Numbered from the stretch's first letter, positions 1-9,282 are shown. The stretch: 32,261 nt of DNA from Bodo saltans (GCA_001460835.1 CYKH01001125.1:37611-69871); one strand, 5' to 3'. A program made the numbers and translations. The notes: a model not told the origin generated them from the sequence alone.

Positions 1-14
1 GCTGAAGGAAGATG

Positions 15-402
15 CCCCGGTACCGCCGCAGATACTTGCGCTGCTATGGGAGATGTACGGCAGCACTCTTATTGATTGCCACTACGATCATGACGCCATC
101 TCCCAAGTGTGGGACTCATTCGGCTCAATCTTATCAGAATCTTGTCCCCTCCGCCTCCCTGAATGCCTAGCGTACGCTCCTGGAGAGGATGCAGATGCCG
201 TCGTTTTTTTTTTCCCCGGTACCGCCGCAGATACTTGCGCTGCTATGGGAGATGTACGGCAGCACTCTTATTGATTGCCACTACGATCATGACGCCATCT
301 CCCAAGTGTGGGACTCATTCGGCTCAATCTTATCAGAATCTTGTCCCCTCCGCCTCCCTGAATGCCTAGCGTACGCTCCTGGAGAGGATGCAGATGCCGT
401 CG
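15..402 (+). repeat. 189-bp direct duplication separated by T10
   Basis: Bases 15-203 and 214-402 appear identical by eye, with a fixed offset of 199 bp and ten T residues (204-213) between them. Both copies encode the MCM8 N-terminal region (MYGSTLIDCHYDHD...). The 199-bp offset puts them in different frames. Joining base 203 directly to base 403 would keep one continuous MCM8 frame from base 2. An assembly or sequencing join error is the simplest explanation; a real tandem duplication is possible. Confidence 0.9.
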
Positions 403-2453
403 GAGCCCCTCTCACTGCACATGATGCCGCTACGGTTGGGCTCCTCATCTTTGAACTTCCTTGGACATTATTAGACGACGCTCAGCGTCAATCCATTTCT
501 GATGTCCCCCTCACTGTCCTGCCAATGCTTGAGTTCCTAAGGGCCGTTGTGGCCTGGCGTGTTGCGGCAGATTGCGCAGCAACGACAACCAGCGGACCAC
601 GAGAGGGTGTAGTGGATGCGACGAAAACACGGTTGCAGCTTGTGGTTCGCCACAGCGGTACAGGTAGCTCGTCCTACGATGCACTCGGGGCGCACAGCAT
701 CAACAAACTTTTAGCGGTGCAGGGCACAGTCATTCGTTTGTCTTCGCCAAAGGTTGTGTGCAAGATGATGCAGTTCCGCTGCAATCTCTGCGGCTCCATC
801 AAGAATGTTGAGCTTGAGGGCGGACCTCTGCAGTATCCCCCTGCTTGCAACGGCAAATGCAGAGGCTTCTTCCAGCCCCTCACTGAGGGTGCCGTCACAG
901 AGGAGGTGCAACTATTGAAGCTACAAGAGTCCACCAATGCCGTCAGCAGCGGCTCGTCCACACAAGGCATCGCACGAGTTGTTGAAATAGAACTTCGCGG
1001 CGTATGGATGGACATTGCAGCGGCCGGCGACAACGTCTCAATTGTTGGAATCGTCAGCACACGCAGAGGTGACAAAGCAGCCGGTGGTCTCCGTCAACTG
1101 TCCCTCAAAGCGTTGAGTTTGACGTCGCTGGGCTCTCACGGCTCCAGTGCGTTGTCCAGCCGTGGTCGAGGTGGGGATCACGCGGCAAGCTATGGTTACG
1201 GCAAAGTGGCACAGTTCTATGAGCTGGTACGGCACCCTCGTTGGATGGATCGCCTGGTAGATTCCTTGTGTCCTGGGATCATGGGGCATCAGGACGTGAA
1301 GGCGGCGATGCTTCTTGCGTTGGTTGGGGGAAGCGCCAAGAGTCATGTTCGGTCTAACGTGCATCTTCTATTGATAGGTGACCCAGGTCTGGGGAAGTCG
1401 CAGATGCTGCGAGCTGTGGCGGCTGCAGCGCCTCGCAGCAGCATGGCAACCGCCAACACCTCAAGCAGCTGTGGGTTGACCATCACCCTCTCTCGAGATC
1501 CTCAGAATGGTGAGACTACATTTGAGGCGGGTGCTGTGGTTCACGGTGATGGGGGGGTGACGTGCATAGATGAGATCGACAAAGGCGCCTCTGAGCACAA
1601 AGCTTTACTTGAGGTGATGGAACAGTGCTCCATATCCATTGCAAAGGCTGGGACGTTGTTCTCAATGCCCGTGGAAACAAGCATCATCGCTGCTGGCAAC
1701 CCAGTTGGCGGCAAGTTTCAGCCTATGAAGTCGCTGTCTGAGAACCTGAACCTGTCCGCTCCACTGCTTAGCCGGTTTGATGTGATCTTCCTTTTACAAA
1801 GCCACACCAGCTCAGCCTCGCAGAGTATCACTTCACACGTGTTATCGATGCATCGCACACGCAATCATGGTAGCAACGCGCAAGACAGTGCAACGTTAGG
1901 AGGTGCGGGTGGCATGATCCCAACGTCGCTCATCACTGAGTTTGTACAATTCGCGAAAGACACTTGCCGCCCCGTCATGACAACGGCTGCTGCGATTGTG
2001 TTGCGCGACGCGTACATCGAAGCACGCAAGCAGTTTGCCACAAACAACACTCAACTTCCTGTAACCCCAAGATATCTGCAGTCGTTGGTTCGCATGTCCG
2101 AAGCGAAAGCAAAGCTCGACCTTCGCAGTGAAGTGACCTCAGATGACGCCATGTTTGCTGTGACGCTCTTAAAGCGCGGAACGAAGAGCTACATGGAGGG
2201 TGGTCCTGCAGGTGGAGTGCCTTCTGCGCATCCTGGGGGTGGGTCCAAGAAATTATCGCCACGAGATGCGGCACTGGCAAACATAGAGCGCTTAATGGCG
2301 TCCAACGGCACAGATTCCCTCACGCATGATGAGGCGGTAGGATGCTGTGCGGATGCTGGGTGCAAGAACCCGAATGCAATGCTGCATCAATTAAACGATC
2401 ATGGAGCCCTTCTCATGAGTGGAGGTCGCTACCGCCTTCGTAAGAAACTGTAG
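189..2453 (+). CDS. MCM8: MCM8-type replicative/repair helicase, 5' end disturbed
   Basis: An MCM-family AAA+ helicase. MCM8 acts with MCM9 in homologous-recombination repair in the nucleus. Numbering from the ATG at 189 (754 residues): a zinc-binding pattern with CNLC and CNGKC clusters near residues 200-230, Walker A GDPGLGKS at 397-404, Walker B with D461/E462 (IDEIDK), sensor-1 AAGNP, and the arginine finger in LLSRFD (R529). A winged-helix-like tail ends in GRYRLRKKL. The GDPGLGKSQML form, the SGLT(I/V)TLS segment and the NPVGG segment match MCM8 better than MCM2-7 or MCM9. The 5' end is uncertain. The first copy of a 189-bp duplication (15-203) carries the same protein in another frame, open from base 2 with no start codon before base 53. 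The real gene therefore probably enters from left of the window, and the ATG at 189 is probably not authentic. If the T10 run were a true splice tract, the ATG at 252 would be the start. Confidence 0.88.
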   Translation: MQMPSFFFSPVPPQILALLWEMYGSTLIDCHYDHDAISQVWDSFGSILSESCPLRLPECLAYAPGEDADAVGAPLTAHDAATVGLLIFELPWTLLDDAQRQSISDVPLTVLPMLEFLRAVVAWRVAADCAATTTSGPREGVVDATKTRLQLVVRHSGTGSSSYDALGAHSINKLLAVQGTVIRLSSPKVVCKMMQFRCNLCGSIKNVELEGGPLQYPPACNGKCRGFFQPLTEGAVTEEVQLLKLQESTNAVSSGSSTQGIARVVEIELRGVWMDIAAAGDNVSIVGIVSTRRGDKAAGGLRQLSLKALSLTSLGSHGSSALSSRGRGGDHAASYGYGKVAQFYELVRHPRWMDRLVDSLCPGIMGHQDVKAAMLLALVGGSAKSHVRSNVHLLLIGDPGLGKSQMLRAVAAAAPRSSMATANTSSSCGLTITLSRDPQNGETTFEAGAVVHGDGGVTCIDEIDKGASEHKALLEVMEQCSISIAKAGTLFSMPVETSIIAAGNPVGGKFQPMKSLSENLNLSAPLLSRFDVIFLLQSHTSSASQSITSHVLSMHRTRNHGSNAQDSATLGGAGGMIPTSLITEFVQFAKDTCRPVMTTAAAIVLRDAYIEARKQFATNNTQLPVTPRYLQSLVRMSEAKAKLDLRSEVTSDDAMFAVTLLKRGTKSYMEGGPAGGVPSAHPGGGSKKLSPRDAALANIERLMASNGTDSLTHDEAVGCCADAGCKNPNAMLHQLNDHGALLMSGGRYRLRKKL

Positions 2454-2573
2454 AGCACCCCTACGCACGAGAGTCTGTTTTTGCTTTGTTTGCAGCTTTA
2501 TAATTTGTGAATTATTGGTGATAGTGCGCTTGTTTTTGGTTCACAAGATTTGTAAATTGTTTATGTTCTTGTG

Positions 2574-2601
2574 TTTTTTTTTTTTTTTTGTGCTGCACCA
2601 G
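2574..2601 (+). promoter_or_regulatory. Probable spliced-leader acceptor for ATG3
   Basis: A T16 run (2574-2589) is followed by the first AG at 2600-2601, which gives a 5' leader of about 83 nt before the ATG at 2685. Because the tract lies upstream of the acceptor, the in-frame ATG at 2571 would not be in the mature mRNA. Confidence 0.6.
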
Positions 2602-2684
2602 GAATATCGAAAGAAAGTCATCCAGTGGCGAAAATCCCCTCCTTAGCGCTCACACATATCCTACCTGATCACTCGACAGTCATC

Positions 2685-3497
2685 ATGAGCAAGCGTGCGA
2701 TTTATGAGAACTACAAGAAGGTGTACAACCAGCTTCAAGGCGTGAAGACGGAGGGTACATTCCAAAAAACTGGCACCCTGACCCCGAAGGAATTTGTCGA
2801 GGCGGGAGACACCCTTGTGCAGAAGATCCCTGTGTGGCAGTGGGCCTCAGGCGAAGGCGCAGACTACCTTCCCAGCGACAAGAAGTACTTGATCTATCGC
2901 GGTGCCATGTGCTTTGATCGCGCCCCTGCTCAGGATGAGAAGGACAACGAGGCCATTGATGAGGACGGATGGGTGTCCACCCACATCGACCACGTCCCAA
3001 AGGCCCGCGCCGCGCCTGCAGCCCAAAAAGAAATCAACTGGGAGGACGACGAAGACGATGAGGAGGCAGCAGACGAAGATCTTCAAGAGCGCCGATGCCG
3101 TTTGTATGACGTCACCGTTGTCTATGATCAGTACTATCAAACACCTCGCGTGTTCATCACGGGGTACAGTGAAAGCAACCACAGCCTCCCCCTCACCAAG
3201 GATGAAATGATGCAGGACGTTTACGCCGCCAACCGTGAAAAGACAGTCTCTGTCGACCCTCATCCGTTCCTGAAAGCGGCATCCATCAGCATTCACCCGT
3301 GCCGCCACGCAGAGACAATGAAGCGCACCTTAGAAAGCCTACGGGAACGACTGGATGAGTCGCAAGAGGACATCCCAGAGGCAGAGCGCGTCCCTTTTAT
3401 GTTCCCAACGTATCTTGCACTGTTTGTGTTCCTTAAGTTTATCTCCTCCGTTGTTCCCACGATTGAATACGACGTGTCCATTGACCTCGATATGTAA
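2685..3497 (+). CDS. ATG3: Autophagy E2-like enzyme ATG3
   Basis: ATG3 transfers the ubiquitin-like ATG8 from ATG7 to phosphatidylethanolamine during autophagosome formation in the cytosol. The 270-residue product has the N-terminal GTLTPKEFVEAGD segment typical of ATG3. A flexible acidic stretch (about 118-135, DDEDDEEAADED) follows, then the E2 core with the active-site motif SIHPCRHAE (C206), and the family-typical end FLKFISSVVPTIEYD. It is somewhat shorter than human ATG3 (314 residues), with a reduced flexible region. The frame extends upstream to 2571 through the T-tract, but ATG 2685 follows the probable splice acceptor and gives the family-like N-terminus. Identification is firm; the start is well supported. 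Confidence 0.95.
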   Translation: MSKRAIYENYKKVYNQLQGVKTEGTFQKTGTLTPKEFVEAGDTLVQKIPVWQWASGEGADYLPSDKKYLIYRGAMCFDRAPAQDEKDNEAIDEDGWVSTHIDHVPKARAAPAAQKEINWEDDEDDEEAADEDLQERRCRLYDVTVVYDQYYQTPRVFITGYSESNHSLPLTKDEMMQDVYAANREKTVSVDPHPFLKAASISIHPCRHAETMKRTLESLRERLDESQEDIPEAERVPFMFPTYLALFVFLKFISSVVPTIEYDVSIDLDM

Positions 3498-3797
3498 GGC
3501 GAGGGAGATGATGACAGCGAAACGGACCAATGCTTCTCTTTCATGTGGGAGACGAACGTGTGTGACAAAAGAAAGGAAAGAAAACGAATTGAATCGAACG
3601 AGAGCGTGAGTGAGTGAGAGGAGAGAGAGAGATAGTGAGCAATGATTGTGATCGGCGGTTTGTATGTGTTGCGCTGCTTTTTATTTATCTCCCTCCAAAA
3701 GTCCGTCGCGCACGCGAGACTCTCTTATTGCCATTTTTATTTCTTGGAAATACTCTTTGACGTATCAGCGGCAGTGCCGGTAACCGGCACCTTCCAC

Positions 3798-3836
3798 CGT
3801 CGCAGGGCGTTCAAGGGCGTCGCAGGGCGTTCAAGG
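3798..3836 (+). repeat. 20-bp tandem duplication
   Basis: The 20-mer beginning CGTCGCAGGGCGTTCAAGG occurs at 3798-3817 and again, over 19 bases, at 3818-3836. Confidence 0.9.
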
Positions 3837-3943
3837 AGAGCCCACTCACTCACACTTGTGAGGTGCGGTCATACATCGAACAGAATTTGGTTGGAGAGGT
3901 TCCTTTGCATTGATTCTTGAGTATTGTTAACCTTCGGGTAGGA

Positions 3944-3969
3944 CTTTTCTTTTTTTTTCTTGAACGCAG
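3944..3969 (+). promoter_or_regulatory. Probable spliced-leader acceptor for EML-like gene
   Basis: A T-rich pyrimidine tract (3944-3961) is followed by AG at 3968-3969, leaving a leader of about 29 nt before the ATG at 3999. This excludes the longer frame, which opens at a TTG (3960) inside the tract. Confidence 0.6.
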
Positions 3970-3998
3970 TCACAAAAGTGAGAAATCTCCCTCCCCAC

Positions 3999-6542
3999 AT
4001 GCCACCACCACCACCAGCGGGTCGGGACATTGACGCGACGATTGTGGAGCTTCCGCCCAGCGCGTTCGACCATGTGCGCTTCTCTCGAGCAGCGGACCCC
4101 CCAAAACCAGACGAAGCAGATGTAGAAATAGAAGAGATGGTGACCGACGACGTGGGAAAGCACTTTGGCAGCGTTAAACCGTGGATCGGCAACGCACAGC
4201 CTCCCTCCTGGTGGGATGCGTCGACCCTCAAGCAAGGAACCCCAGACGCATCTCTAGACTTAGACTTCGTCTACGGTTATCGCACGCGTCAGGCTCGCGC
4301 CAATGTGCACTGGGTGGACGAGCCGACCACCTTTGTGTACCATGCAGCCAGTGTATGTGTCGTGACCAACATCATCACACGAGAGCAGAAGCATTTTATG
4401 GGCCACACAGATGATGTGCTCTGCCTCGACTACAACCCCAAGACCCGACTGGCGGTGTCGGGTGGTGTAGGAGCGCATGAAACTGCTCCGCTGATTGTAT
4501 GGTCAGTGGACGACATGACGACCAAGCAGCGCATCTCTGGGTTCCTGCAATACGGCGTGACGTGCGTGTGCTTCAGCAGCGACGGCACTCGTGTGTTTGG
4601 CATCGGTGACGACACGAATCATACTGTGGCCATGTACGATGTTGGGACAGGCACTTTATTAGGGAGCGGTGCGGGGGATCGCAACAAGATTGTGCACGCC
4701 ATCGCGGACACCACCATCGGCCGGGACTCGAAGCGTAACATCATCACCATTGGCGTCTCGCACATCAAATTTTGGGACAAGCGACCAAAGGAAGATTTGC
4801 TCATCGGAAAGAAGGCCATTGGTGGTGACATCGCCAAACAGACGATGGTGTCGGCGTGCTGCACAGTTCAATTTGCGATTGTCGGCAATGTAGCAGGTGC
4901 GTTCTACATCTTTGACGATGGCATTTTAGTGCGGACGGTGGAGGGGCACACGTCATACTGCGGTGCGTTGTTCGCATCTCACAACACTGTGTACTCAGGT
5001 GGCCGTGATGGGCTACTGAAGCAGTGGAATTTTGAACTACGAAGTGGTGGCGAGGTGGCATCCTGGAGCCTCGACGAACACTCCGTGGCCAGCAACAGTT
5101 CCGTGGTTCTCAACGGCACTCGTACCCGCAGACACAATGGATGCAGAGCAATCTCAGTTATGAACGATAAGATTGTTGTGGGGACGGGCCTAGGTTCTAT
5201 TTACTGCATCTTGGACGGGAAGGAGATCACGCCCATCCTTGAAACGCACTTTGAGGAGACGGGTGGGTCCTTGGCGGAGCTGTGGGGCCTCGATGTGCAT
5301 CCTACCGAGCCACTCTTCTGCTCCAGTGCAGAGGATTGCACGTTGCGGCTATGGAGCATGGACTTGGGGTCCATGATCCTCATGACCAACATTGCGTATG
5401 GAAGTCGTTGCTGCGGCTTTAGTTGGGATGGGCAAATGATCGCAGTGGGCCACGAGAACGGTGCCTTCTCCATCTGGGATGCCATGACGCTAGTCCCACT
5501 CCTGCCCTTCACGCGGAAACGTGAGGCCCGCACGAACGCCATCGCCTTCTCCCCTGACGGCCGATTCCTCGCTATGTCGCTTGGAACCCCCGCCCGCTGC
5601 GTGGACGTTTACTACGTGCGTCGTGATAGAGGCGACCTGCGGCTGGACTACATCGGCTGCTGCGATATCTCCTCACAAATCTTACAGATTGATTGGTCCC
5701 TCGACAGCAGTCTGCTCCAGTGCTGCACCACCAACTACGAAAACGTACGATTCAACATCCCTGGATGCGACCCAAACATGTTGTACGACGGTTACGATGA
5801 GGTGTGGGCAACACACAGCGGCGTCATTGGGTGGGGGGTGCAGGGCATATGGGAAGACTGCTCGGATGGTACCGACGTCAACTCTTGTGGCCGCAGCCGC
5901 AGCGGAAAGTACCTCGTTGCCGGCTACGATAGCACACGTGTTCGCCTATTCAACTTCCCGTGTATCCCGAAGACGCACGAGCAGAGCACCAAGGTGGTGT
6001 TCCCTAAGCATCGTGAGTACATTGGTCACAGCAGTCACGTTACGCGTGTCCTGTGGAGTGCGGATGACCGGTATGTAGTGAGCAGTGGGGGGATGGACTT
6101 GACCATTCTTAGATGGAAGGTGCACCATGGAAAGAAATCTTCTACGGAAGAGCTCAAACCGTACACCGAGCCGTGCAGGGACGCTGTGGCACAAGATGTG
6201 GCCAACGGCGTAATCCGTGAGTTGAAGACCACCGCCAACAAGCGCATTTTTGTAGAGGAGCAATCACAAGCCACTGCCATGACGTCGACGCGAGGAGGCA
6301 CGCCGCCTCCCTATGGGGCGGGAATGGATGTTGCGGGCACCACAACACGCCACGGAGCGCTCCTCCCAGACAACCAACAACCCGCTCGTTCCATCACTGG
6401 TCTTCGTCGGGCGGTATCGGCCAGTGCACCCAAAAGCAGGCTGCACCAGACGACCAATACAATGCGCATGAAACAGGAAATAGCAAAGCAGCACCGTGAA
6501 CACCTTGAGCGCATTCAAAACAACCACCGAAGATTCCAATAA
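3999..6542 (+). CDS. EML-like WD40 protein with HELP motif
   Basis: Resembles echinoderm microtubule-associated protein-like (EML) proteins, which bind tubulin through a HELP motif built into tandem beta-propellers. The HELP-like stretch is at about residues 84-135: LDFVYGYRTRQARANVHW, then FVYHAASVCVVTN and KHFMGHTDDVLCL. WD40-type repeats follow to about residue 730, with ends such as LIVWSVDD, IKFWDKR, LKQWNFE, LRLWSMD and FSIWDAM. The last roughly 100 residues are low in complexity and end in a basic, probably helical tail (MRMKQEIAKQHREHLER). The N-terminus is proline-rich and shows none of the long coiled coil that trimerises animal EMLs 1-4, so it is closer to the short EML forms. Length is 847 residues from ATG 3999. 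Role in the flagellum or cytoskeleton is inferred from the family. Confidence 0.87.
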   Translation: MPPPPPAGRDIDATIVELPPSAFDHVRFSRAADPPKPDEADVEIEEMVTDDVGKHFGSVKPWIGNAQPPSWWDASTLKQGTPDASLDLDFVYGYRTRQARANVHWVDEPTTFVYHAASVCVVTNIITREQKHFMGHTDDVLCLDYNPKTRLAVSGGVGAHETAPLIVWSVDDMTTKQRISGFLQYGVTCVCFSSDGTRVFGIGDDTNHTVAMYDVGTGTLLGSGAGDRNKIVHAIADTTIGRDSKRNIITIGVSHIKFWDKRPKEDLLIGKKAIGGDIAKQTMVSACCTVQFAIVGNVAGAFYIFDDGILVRTVEGHTSYCGALFASHNTVYSGGRDGLLKQWNFELRSGGEVASWSLDEHSVASNSSVVLNGTRTRRHNGCRAISVMNDKIVVGTGLGSIYCILDGKEITPILETHFEETGGSLAELWGLDVHPTEPLFCSSAEDCTLRLWSMDLGSMILMTNIAYGSRCCGFSWDGQMIAVGHENGAFSIWDAMTLVPLLPFTRKREARTNAIAFSPDGRFLAMSLGTPARCVDVYYVRRDRGDLRLDYIGCCDISSQILQIDWSLDSSLLQCCTTNYENVRFNIPGCDPNMLYDGYDEVWATHSGVIGWGVQGIWEDCSDGTDVNSCGRSRSGKYLVAGYDSTRVRLFNFPCIPKTHEQSTKVVFPKHREYIGHSSHVTRVLWSADDRYVVSSGGMDLTILRWKVHHGKKSSTEELKPYTEPCRDAVAQDVANGVIRELKTTANKRIFVEEQSQATAMTSTRGGTPPPYGAGMDVAGTTTRHGALLPDNQQPARSITGLRRAVSASAPKSRLHQTTNTMRMKQEIAKQHREHLERIQNNHRRFQ

Positions 6543-6882
6543 GTTAGTAAGTGGACCTTCGCTGGAATCATACGGATTCATATTACACTCGCACCGTGAT
6601 GCACCATACAAACTTCACTGTCGCCCCACTCATATGTGGAGTTTAGAGCAGTGAGAGCCCCTCCCTTCTCCCCCACCACTGCTATTGATTCGAGTTTGGT
6701 AGATAGATGCATACAGTACTCCTCGTTCCCTTTCAACCATTTTATGGCACCAATTGTTGAGACGCTCCTTCGTAGATCATTTCTTCCAAGTTTTTTTTTT
6801 TCGATTCGATTTTTTGCATTGGGATACAGCGTACATTGATCTCCACACAAACTTGAAACAAAACCTTTTTTAAAGACGCGAG
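6543..6882 (+). other. Intergenic region, EML-like to U-box gene
   Basis: 340 bp with no gene seen. A T-rich tract (6791-6816) with AG at 6828-6829 is the probable splice acceptor, leaving a leader of about 53 nt before the ATG at 6883. Confidence 0.55.
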
Positions 6883-7968
6883 ATGAATCCCCCAGCCTTG
6901 GGACTTCTCATCGCGCCCGTGACAGTGTGGTCCACGTCGGCGTTCTTGGAGTTTCTCGCCGATAGCGACCTGTTCGCCACCTACGTCCCCAAGATGAGCC
7001 GTGCTGCGAGGGTGATGTTGCTTCGCATCGACAGAACTCTCCCAGTGTTCTCTCAGAACTCAAGCGCCGGCAGCATTTCACTTGTGGGGTGCTTGCTGTG
7101 CCTGTGCCGCCATCGCAGTGCACTGCAGGCTCTGGATACGATGTCAAGGTTTGTGTCCGTCTGCTGGCGTGACCTTGCCCAAACACCTCAAGAGGTCCTT
7201 GTTGATTATGCCGCTGGCGTTGTTGGGGGCATCAGTGCTTGCATTTCTGTGATCCCAGCGCTTTCTTCCACACAGTCGATTGCCTCATCGACAGGTGCAT
7301 CGATGCTGACAGCAATTGTAGACTACGCAAGCTTGTGGTGGAGTGGGCCCCGACGTACCAGTGCCACATGGGTAGGAGGATCGCCGTTTGTGCTAGCCCT
7401 CAGCGGCTTTCGACTTACTTTTCGTGGTGACCTCCAAGCGTCAGCTGCTGTCGCACCAGCAATGTTCCGCCGGTGCTTGCATGTCTACCGTTACGTTGTG
7501 TGGCCATCGTCGGTGCAGCCAGAGAGCCCCAAGATGGATGTGGCGTGTCATGACTGGGTTGAGATCAGCGCCTTTTCATTGGGGATGATGATGGGTGCGG
7601 TTGGGTCAGTCGGGAGGCTTGCATTGGCAGGGTTCCGGCTTCGGCACCAGAGGGCTGCGTTCCACGGCCGCTTTGCGGTCCCTGTCGTTCTACCCGAGCA
7701 CCCAGTACAACCATCGCCCGATCTTGTCGCTGCGTTTGAGAAGGGCACCGCACCCAAAGAGTTTGTGTGCCCCCTCACGCACGAGTTATTTGAGCAGCCT
7801 GTTGTTGCCGCAGACGGTCACACCTACGAGGCCAGCTACATGATTCAGTGGCTCACAATGCGGGACACTTCACCAACGTGCGGCACGCAGCTGCCTCATA
7901 CGGAGTTGGTTCCCAACTACACCCTGCGCTCCTTGATGGAGGTCTGGGCTCCCCCCTCCAACAAATGA
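6883..7968 (+). CDS. U-box protein with hydrophobic N-terminal region
   Basis: The 361-residue product ends in a U-box (about 291-355): KEFVCPLTHELFEQPVVAAD, then GHTYEASYMIQWL and the C-terminal NYTLRSLMEVW. U-boxes are zinc-free RING-like folds that recruit E2 enzymes, so this is a probable ubiquitin ligase. The first ~270 residues match no domain I recognise. They contain hydrophobic stretches at about 64-76, 108-128 and 229-250, the last two long enough to be membrane segments, and several Cys residues. A membrane-tethered E3 is possible but is inference. The start ATG follows the splice tract at 6791-6829 with no earlier in-frame ATG after the AG. Confidence 0.82.
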   Translation: MNPPALGLLIAPVTVWSTSAFLEFLADSDLFATYVPKMSRAARVMLLRIDRTLPVFSQNSSAGSISLVGCLLCLCRHRSALQALDTMSRFVSVCWRDLAQTPQEVLVDYAAGVVGGISACISVIPALSSTQSIASSTGASMLTAIVDYASLWWSGPRRTSATWVGGSPFVLALSGFRLTFRGDLQASAAVAPAMFRRCLHVYRYVVWPSSVQPESPKMDVACHDWVEISAFSLGMMMGAVGSVGRLALAGFRLRHQRAAFHGRFAVPVVLPEHPVQPSPDLVAAFEKGTAPKEFVCPLTHELFEQPVVAADGHTYEASYMIQWLTMRDTSPTCGTQLPHTELVPNYTLRSLMEVWAPPSNK

Positions 7969-8134
7969 AGTGCTGCAGAGTCCCCACACCAGTTCAAAGA
8001 AATAGTTGTTTGCGTCTTTCAATATGCCTAAGTGAATGTTGACCTTTTCTTCACACACACACCAGATGTTCAATCTACATAAGTCGCCTTTCTCGTTTCT
8101 CTTTTACAAAAAACGAATAGTGTAGTAGTGTCAC

Positions 8135-9112
8135 ATGCTGCGAAGCACTGAATTGCTGTTGCGTCGGGGTATGCCTCGTCCTCGAGCACACACGTTCCCG
8201 GACAAGTGGCGCAAAGTCCCTGCTTCGCATAAACCAATGCAGGGCGGACAGTCCATGTTCAACGACTTTATGCTCAAGGCCGCCAACGATGACTTGAGAT
8301 TAGCAAATGCTGCCGAGGCGGGAACTGCCATCGGTAGTGGTCAAACGCAAGCCACACCACTTCGCCTCCCTCAATCAGATTTCGCATCCACTCGCGCAGC
8401 TCTTGACCAACTGCATGAGTCAGAAATGGCTGGGCTCGCCGAAAGCGACGCGTTCGTGTCCAAGCGCGCCTTCAACGAGTTGGATTGGTATGACGGAGAA
8501 CTTGCTGCCCAGCGTGCTGGCGCAACAGACGCTGCCGTCGCTCCCCTTGAGCCGGATGGTACGCTTCTCCCTGACCGAGTGACAGACAATGAATACTTTC
8601 AAAGCAGGTTTGGGTACTCCCTTGTGAAGAATACCGAGCTTGCGGCGCATGTCACCTACAAAGATTTAGATCTTTGGGCAGAGCTTCCCAAGTACAACAA
8701 CGACATGTATTTCTTGTATGTCATTTCTAGGAGGCGTAATACCTACGCAGTGTGCTTCGACTTCGGCGGAAAGCGAATCTTGAAGCCGTACACCGTCGGT
8801 AACCGAGGATTGAAGGGAGGTGATCGTGGCTTTCGAGCAGAAGGTTCCACCGACAATGGCCACCAGGTGATGTCGCAGTATCTCGCCGACTTGGTTCCGT
8901 TGATCCGTGAGCAGCGTGCTACTGCCGGGAAGCCGTTGGCTCGTGGCGATAAGTTAGACATCGTGGTGCGGGTCATGGGGTTCTATAACGGTAGGCAGGG
9001 AGCAGTGCGAGCCATCACCGATCGTAATGATTTGTTCAACGTGAGATATTTTGAGGACATCACACCCTTTCCGCTCAACGGACCCCGAATGCCCCGTGGT
9101 GTGTTCAAATAG
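8135..9112 (+). CDS. Mitochondrial small-subunit ribosomal protein uS11m
   Basis: The C-terminal ~130 residues (about 195-325) follow the uS11 pattern. They run from YVISRRRNTYAVCFDFGGKR through a VGNRGLKGGDRGF segment (the glycine-rich loop) and VMGFYNGRQGAVRAI to the typical end RYFEDITPFPLNGPRMPRG. uS11 binds the small-subunit rRNA platform near the mRNA exit. The ~190-residue N-terminal extension starts MLRSTELLLRRGMPRPRAH, rich in Arg and hydrophobic residues and without early acidic residues except E6, as expected for a mitochondrial targeting sequence. Long extensions are common in kinetoplastid mitoribosomal proteins. A pyrimidine tract (8088-8106) and AG at 8119-8120 lie just upstream. 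The sequence differs strongly from cytosolic uS11, so the mitochondrial assignment is favoured. Confidence 0.8.
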   Translation: MLRSTELLLRRGMPRPRAHTFPDKWRKVPASHKPMQGGQSMFNDFMLKAANDDLRLANAAEAGTAIGSGQTQATPLRLPQSDFASTRAALDQLHESEMAGLAESDAFVSKRAFNELDWYDGELAAQRAGATDAAVAPLEPDGTLLPDRVTDNEYFQSRFGYSLVKNTELAAHVTYKDLDLWAELPKYNNDMYFLYVISRRRNTYAVCFDFGGKRILKPYTVGNRGLKGGDRGFRAEGSTDNGHQVMSQYLADLVPLIREQRATAGKPLARGDKLDIVVRVMGFYNGRQGAVRAITDRNDLFNVRYFEDITPFPLNGPRMPRGVFK

Positions 9113-9131
9113 TGTCGTCGTCAACAAAGAG

Positions 9132-9132
<1 letters not shown>

Positions 9133-9168
<36 letters not shown>
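9133..9168 (+). repeat. (TG)18 dinucleotide microsatellite
   Basis: An uninterrupted TG run in the 3' flank of the uS11m gene, about 20 bp after its stop codon. It is likely part of the 3' UTR and probably length-variable. Confidence 0.97.
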
Positions 9169-9169
<1 letters not shown>

Positions 9170-9282
9170 CTTTGTCGTCATCATTGTTGTTCTGTCTCTT
9201 GCCTCTTGTTTTGGTGATGAGTAATCTTTTGAATTCAATCGTCCCATTCTTCGGTTTCCTTTATCATTTCACATACTAATAG

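Larger units (their letters stand above)
3498..3998 (+). other. Intergenic region between ATG3 and the EML-like gene
   Basis: About 500 bp without a convincing gene. It contains a GA-rich run (about 3600-3640), an 8-bp perfect inverted repeat with a one-base spacer (3774-3790), and a 20-bp tandem duplication (3798-3836). A T/C tract (3944-3961) followed by AG at 3968-3969 probably serves as the splice acceptor for the next gene. A 92-codon frame at 3642-3920 resembles no protein I know. Confidence 0.6.

Noticed and set aside
53-274. 73-codon frame at the left edge
   Set aside because: It is the first copy of the duplicated MCM8 5' region in its own frame, not a separate gene.
3642-3920. 92-codon + strand frame between ATG3 and the EML-like gene
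   Set aside because: It lies in an intergenic region without a clear acceptor of its own, crosses the palindrome and 20-bp repeats, and resembles no known protein.
6883-7700. PEX11-like identity for the N-terminal part of the U-box protein
   Set aside because: The order of hydrophobic stretches briefly suggested it, but no PEX11 motif could be confirmed by eye.
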